This document shows, piece by piece, positions 19,979 to 22,351 of a stretch of 22,351 nt of DNA. A program made the position numbers and the translations under genes. Source of the stretch: a virus; IMG/VR virus record IMGVR_UViG_3300010354_000742, positions 1-22,351 of that record. One strand, written 5' to 3'. Within the stretch, counting starts at the first letter, position 1. Each line of letters opens with the position of its first letter. The notes under the pieces were generated by a model. The model was not told the DNA's origin and searched no databases. It saw only the letters and a program-made list of their open reading frames with translations.

Positions 19979-20081
19979 ATGTTGGTTTATGTGTGTTTTC
20001 TCTAGAAAACCAACACCTCCCCAACACCCCTCCAGAAAGCCCACATGTTGGTTTCCAAGAATGTTGGTCAACAAATGTTGG
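19979..20081. repeat. ATGTTGG repeat array (iteron-like)
   Basis: ATGTTGG occurs directly at 19979, 20045, 20061 and 20075 (spacing 66, 16 and 14 bases). CCAACA occurs inverted at 20010 and 20021. The first direct copy and first inverted copy form a hairpin with GTTGGTTT/AAACCAAC-type arms around a T-rich loop. It lies between the primase-helicase gene and the regulator. Confidence 0.65.
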
Positions 20082-20155
20082 CTTAAGCCCCAGTCCTCCC
20101 AACGGTTCTCAGCGATTTACCTCATAAACCAACCACCCTCCCCCCACACCCCCTC

Positions 20156-22351
20156 TCACTCCTCCACCCAATACACGTAGGTGGGCTTCTTGACCCCCAC
20201 CCTTACCTCGCTCTCCCTCCTCAGCCCGTGCTGCCCTTCCCCAAACAGCACCTTCACCACCCTCTCCACACTCCCCCTATGGGCGTTGATCGCCCCACTG
20301 ATCTCAGTTAGGTCCAATGCTGTGTCACGGCTCCTGCCCCGCAGGCACTCCACCACCTTCAACCTCAACCCCTTCAGCCGCTCAGTCCCATCCGCCTCAC
20401 CGTTGTGGGTGGTGATCGTCAAGCTCAGGTCCTCGTTGCTCCCCAGCAGCTCAAACCGATCTCCCCCTTGCGTGATCCCGGTCCTCGGCTTCAGCACCGT
20501 CAACACAAACTTGGGCTCCTTGCTCTCCCCGTCCCGCACCACAGCCCACACGTCGCTAGCTCCGTTGACGATGTAGCTGCTCCCAAACAGATCCCCCAAA
20601 CTCACTTCACGCCTCGCACCCACCCGGCTTTTGTCCTGCTTCCGTAGGTGGTGTGTCAGCAAGATCGCCACGTTCTCCTCGCTGGCGATCTGGTTCAGCC
20701 GATACAGGTGCAGCCCCACTTCGGCTTCGCCCATCCCAACAGTCCCGCCAAACAGCGATCCGAAGCTGTCCATCACCACCACCCTGGCCTGGTGCTCTCG
20801 GATCCACCTCCTCAGCTCTGGGTACATCGCAGCGCTGAAGTTGAACTGGAACCGCACTGAGCCCTTAGGCACCTTCATGTCCATCAACCTCAGCTTCTGC
20901 TTCGCGTTAGCCGCTGACTCGTCCTTCTGGATCACCAGCACATTGCCCTGCACTGCTTGGAGCGTGCCGCCAAACTTCCCACCGCTCGCCACTGCTTCAG
21001 CTACGCGGTAGATCAGCACGCTTTTCCCGACGCCACCATCAGCAGCCACCATTGTCACGGCGCCAAGCGCCAGCAGGTTTTCGATGGCTGGCTTGATCTC
21101 GGCAGCGTTTTCCATCACCTCCTCCAGCGTTCCTGACTGGAAGGTGCTGTCGTCTTCTTGCTGCATCAGCTGCACCAGCTGTGACATCTCAGATTCCTTG
21201 CACCCCACAATCTTGGTTAGCTCCTGATACGACGCCAGCCGGTCAACAGGAGAATCCATTGCATCAATCACCTCCAGCGCCTCACGCAGTCGCTTCACCT
21301 TCTTGGCAGCGCTGGTAGTGAAGTCGTCCACGTCGATCTGACGTGGCGGCAGTGCCCACTTGGGCCACTCAAATCCGCCCTCTAACGCCGCCGTCACAAT
21401 CGAGCCCCACCCGCACTTCGCCTCTTCGTCGGTGGTGCTGCGCTGCAGCGATCTCATTAAGTCTTCAAAGCTGCCCAGATTCCCGTCGTCCCAGTTGTTC
21501 TTGCGGTCCCACTCCTGGCCGCCAAGCCACGCCAACGCCGTATCCATTCCCAGCACGTTCAACAGACCAGCCACCAACGGCCTGAACTTCGTCTGGTAGC
21601 TCGCCTCCTGCAGTGATCCAGCCGGTGCGCCCCGGTACGGCCAGTGGCGCTGCATCAACAGCAGCAACCGCCGCTGATCCTTTGGCAGCAGCAGGTCGCA
21701 TGGCTGTGGTTCACCTGCATTGCGCTTCGCCTGAAAACTGTCGTCGTCTCCAACCGCTACCTGGGGCGCCAACTTGCGCTCGATCTGGCGGATGAACCCC
21801 CCGATCACCCATGGCGGTGCAACAGCAACACCCACCTCCGCTGGATGGCAGCCGTCGATCCAGCTATAAGCAAGTGGGTGAGACTCAGTAGACGCGGGAT
21901 GATCGCCTGCGATGACGGCTTGCCGGGAGCTGCCGGTGCCGTTCACCCAGATCAGCTCTAGTGCGTGCTTCTTGCCCCCGTCATACGGGCCAAGATCCAA
22001 GCTGAAATTCCCAAGCACCGGCCACCACGCCTCCGGCACCTGCATGAACACCTTGCGACGGCCCTTGCGCCCGCTGGTGTTAGCCGCTGTCACGGGCAGC
22101 TCGCTGCTGGGCTTGCCGAAAACGCCCTGAAATACCTGCTCCGACAACCCATCCAGCTCCTCGGCCTCTGGTTCGTCGAAATCCACCACTAGCAATCCGC
22201 CACTCGCAGGGCCGGTGAGCACACCAACCCCTATGCACTGCGCCACAAACTGGCCGTTCTTGCTCAGTAGCTGCTCAGCCGTGTAGCGCTTCTCAGGGTC
22301 GTTGTTCCACCGGACCTCAAAGCAGTCCTTCACGCTCCCCCGGTTGCCCGT
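20156..22351 (-). CDS. primase-polymerase/RepA-like helicase fusion (N-terminus beyond right edge)
   Basis: The frame is open from 20156 to the window edge. A GTG at 22333 could start it (725 aa), but the frame continues upstream and that GTG would cut into the prim-pol domain, so the true start probably lies outside. Numbering from the GTG: residues about 35-55 have GVGVLTGPASGGLLVVDFDE, the prim-pol acidic motif, with further prim-pol sequence to about 180. Residues 405-570 are a RecA-fold (AAA_25/RepA-type) ATPase with Walker A ADGGVGKS (431-438), Walker B VVVMD (518-522) and a LLTHH motif (558-562). The C-terminus (LTEISGAINAHRGSVERVVK) looks like a winged helix. It probably primes and unwinds DNA at the phage origin. 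Confidence 0.85.
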   Translation of the reverse strand, partial: TGNRGSVKDCFEVRWNNDPEKRYTAEQLLSKNGQFVAQCIGVGVLTGPASGGLLVVDFDEPEAEELDGLSEQVFQGVFGKPSSELPVTAANTSGRKGRRKVFMQVPEAWWPVLGNFSLDLGPYDGGKKHALELIWVNGTGSSRQAVIAGDHPASTESHPLAYSWIDGCHPAEVGVAVAPPWVIGGFIRQIERKLAPQVAVGDDDSFQAKRNAGEPQPCDLLLPKDQRRLLLLMQRHWPYRGAPAGSLQEASYQTKFRPLVAGLLNVLGMDTALAWLGGQEWDRKNNWDDGNLGSFEDLMRSLQRSTTDEEAKCGWGSIVTAALEGGFEWPKWALPPRQIDVDDFTTSAAKKVKRLREALEVIDAMDSPVDRLASYQELTKIVGCKESEMSQLVQLMQQEDDSTFQSGTLEEVMENAAEIKPAIENLLALGAVTMVAADGGVGKSVLIYRVAEAVASGGKFGGTLQAVQGNVLVIQKDESAANAKQKLRLMDMKVPKGSVRFQFNFSAAMYPELRRWIREHQARVVVMDSFGSLFGGTVGMGEAEVGLHLYRLNQIASEENVAILLTHHLRKQDKSRVGARREVSLGDLFGSSYIVNGASDVWAVVRDGESKEPKFVLTVLKPRTGITQGGDRFELLGSNEDLSLTITTHNGEADGTERLKGLRLKVVECLRGRSRDTALDLTEISGAINAHRGSVERVVKVLFGEGQHGLRRESEVRVGVKKPTYVYWVEE

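Noticed and set aside
19896-20102. 68-codon leftward frame between primase and regulator
   Set aside because: Its repeated KPT words are translations of the TGTTGG array; more likely non-coding repeats.
22331-22333. GTG as the true start of the primase-helicase
   Set aside because: The frame stays open to the window edge and the prim-pol domain would be shortened, so the start is probably outside the window.
1-22351. tRNA genes, integrase and attachment sites
   Set aside because: I looked for tRNA-like cloverleaf signatures and integrase motifs and saw none; no repeated core sequence at the window edges suggests att sites.

Overview
The window looks like part of a tailed-phage (siphovirus-type) genome or a prophage, with high-GC DNA. 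No chromosomal housekeeping gene, tRNA, rRNA, integrase, holin or endolysin is visible, so a lytic phage and a prophage cannot be told apart. From memory, several of the small accessory families (the Cys-rich GP88/DUF7227-like protein, the CopG-like proteins, the 221-aa regulator) recall unicellular cyanobacteria of the Synechococcus/Cyanobium group and their phages. That host assignment is inference.

Layout. (1) 12275 to 1, mostly leftward: packaging, head and tail genes. The order is small terminase, a 600-bp non-coding block, large terminase, (rightward HNH endonuclease), a 111-aa protein, portal, MuF-like head protein, scaffold, major capsid, two small proteins, DnaT-like neck adaptor, a minimal sigma-like factor and tail tube. 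Next come two genes in the opposite direction (putative stopper and tail completion), then the tape measure, which runs off the left edge. (2) 12410 to 15796, rightward: a set of small, mostly unrecognised genes. Four of the gaps between them carry variants of a C-rich leader that includes the upstream stop codon, and a shorter C-rich leader precedes the first gene. Two near-identical terminators close the block and bracket a one-gene cassette. (3) 15797 to 16187: the convergence zone, with two different arrays of short direct repeats. (4) 22351 to 16070, leftward: early and replication genes. These are a primase-helicase (cut by the right edge), a TGTTGG repeat array, a putative regulator with a palindromic operator over its promoter, a ribbon-helix-helix protein, a gp32-like ssDNA-binding protein, an 84-aa protein, a cytosine methyltransferase, a PD-(D/E)XK nuclease and one or two small ORFs.

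How it may work together. The leftward right arm would supply DNA replication, ssDNA handling, end processing and modification, and the leftward left arm builds and fills the virion. Palindromes of the form CTTAC...GTAAG recur at several gene starts and overlap two TTGACA-type promoters, which suggests a common regulator. A 184-aa sigma-like protein that appears to lack region 4 sits inside the structural cluster and could drive late promoters, by analogy with T4 gp55. Several structural genes begin with GTG or TTG.
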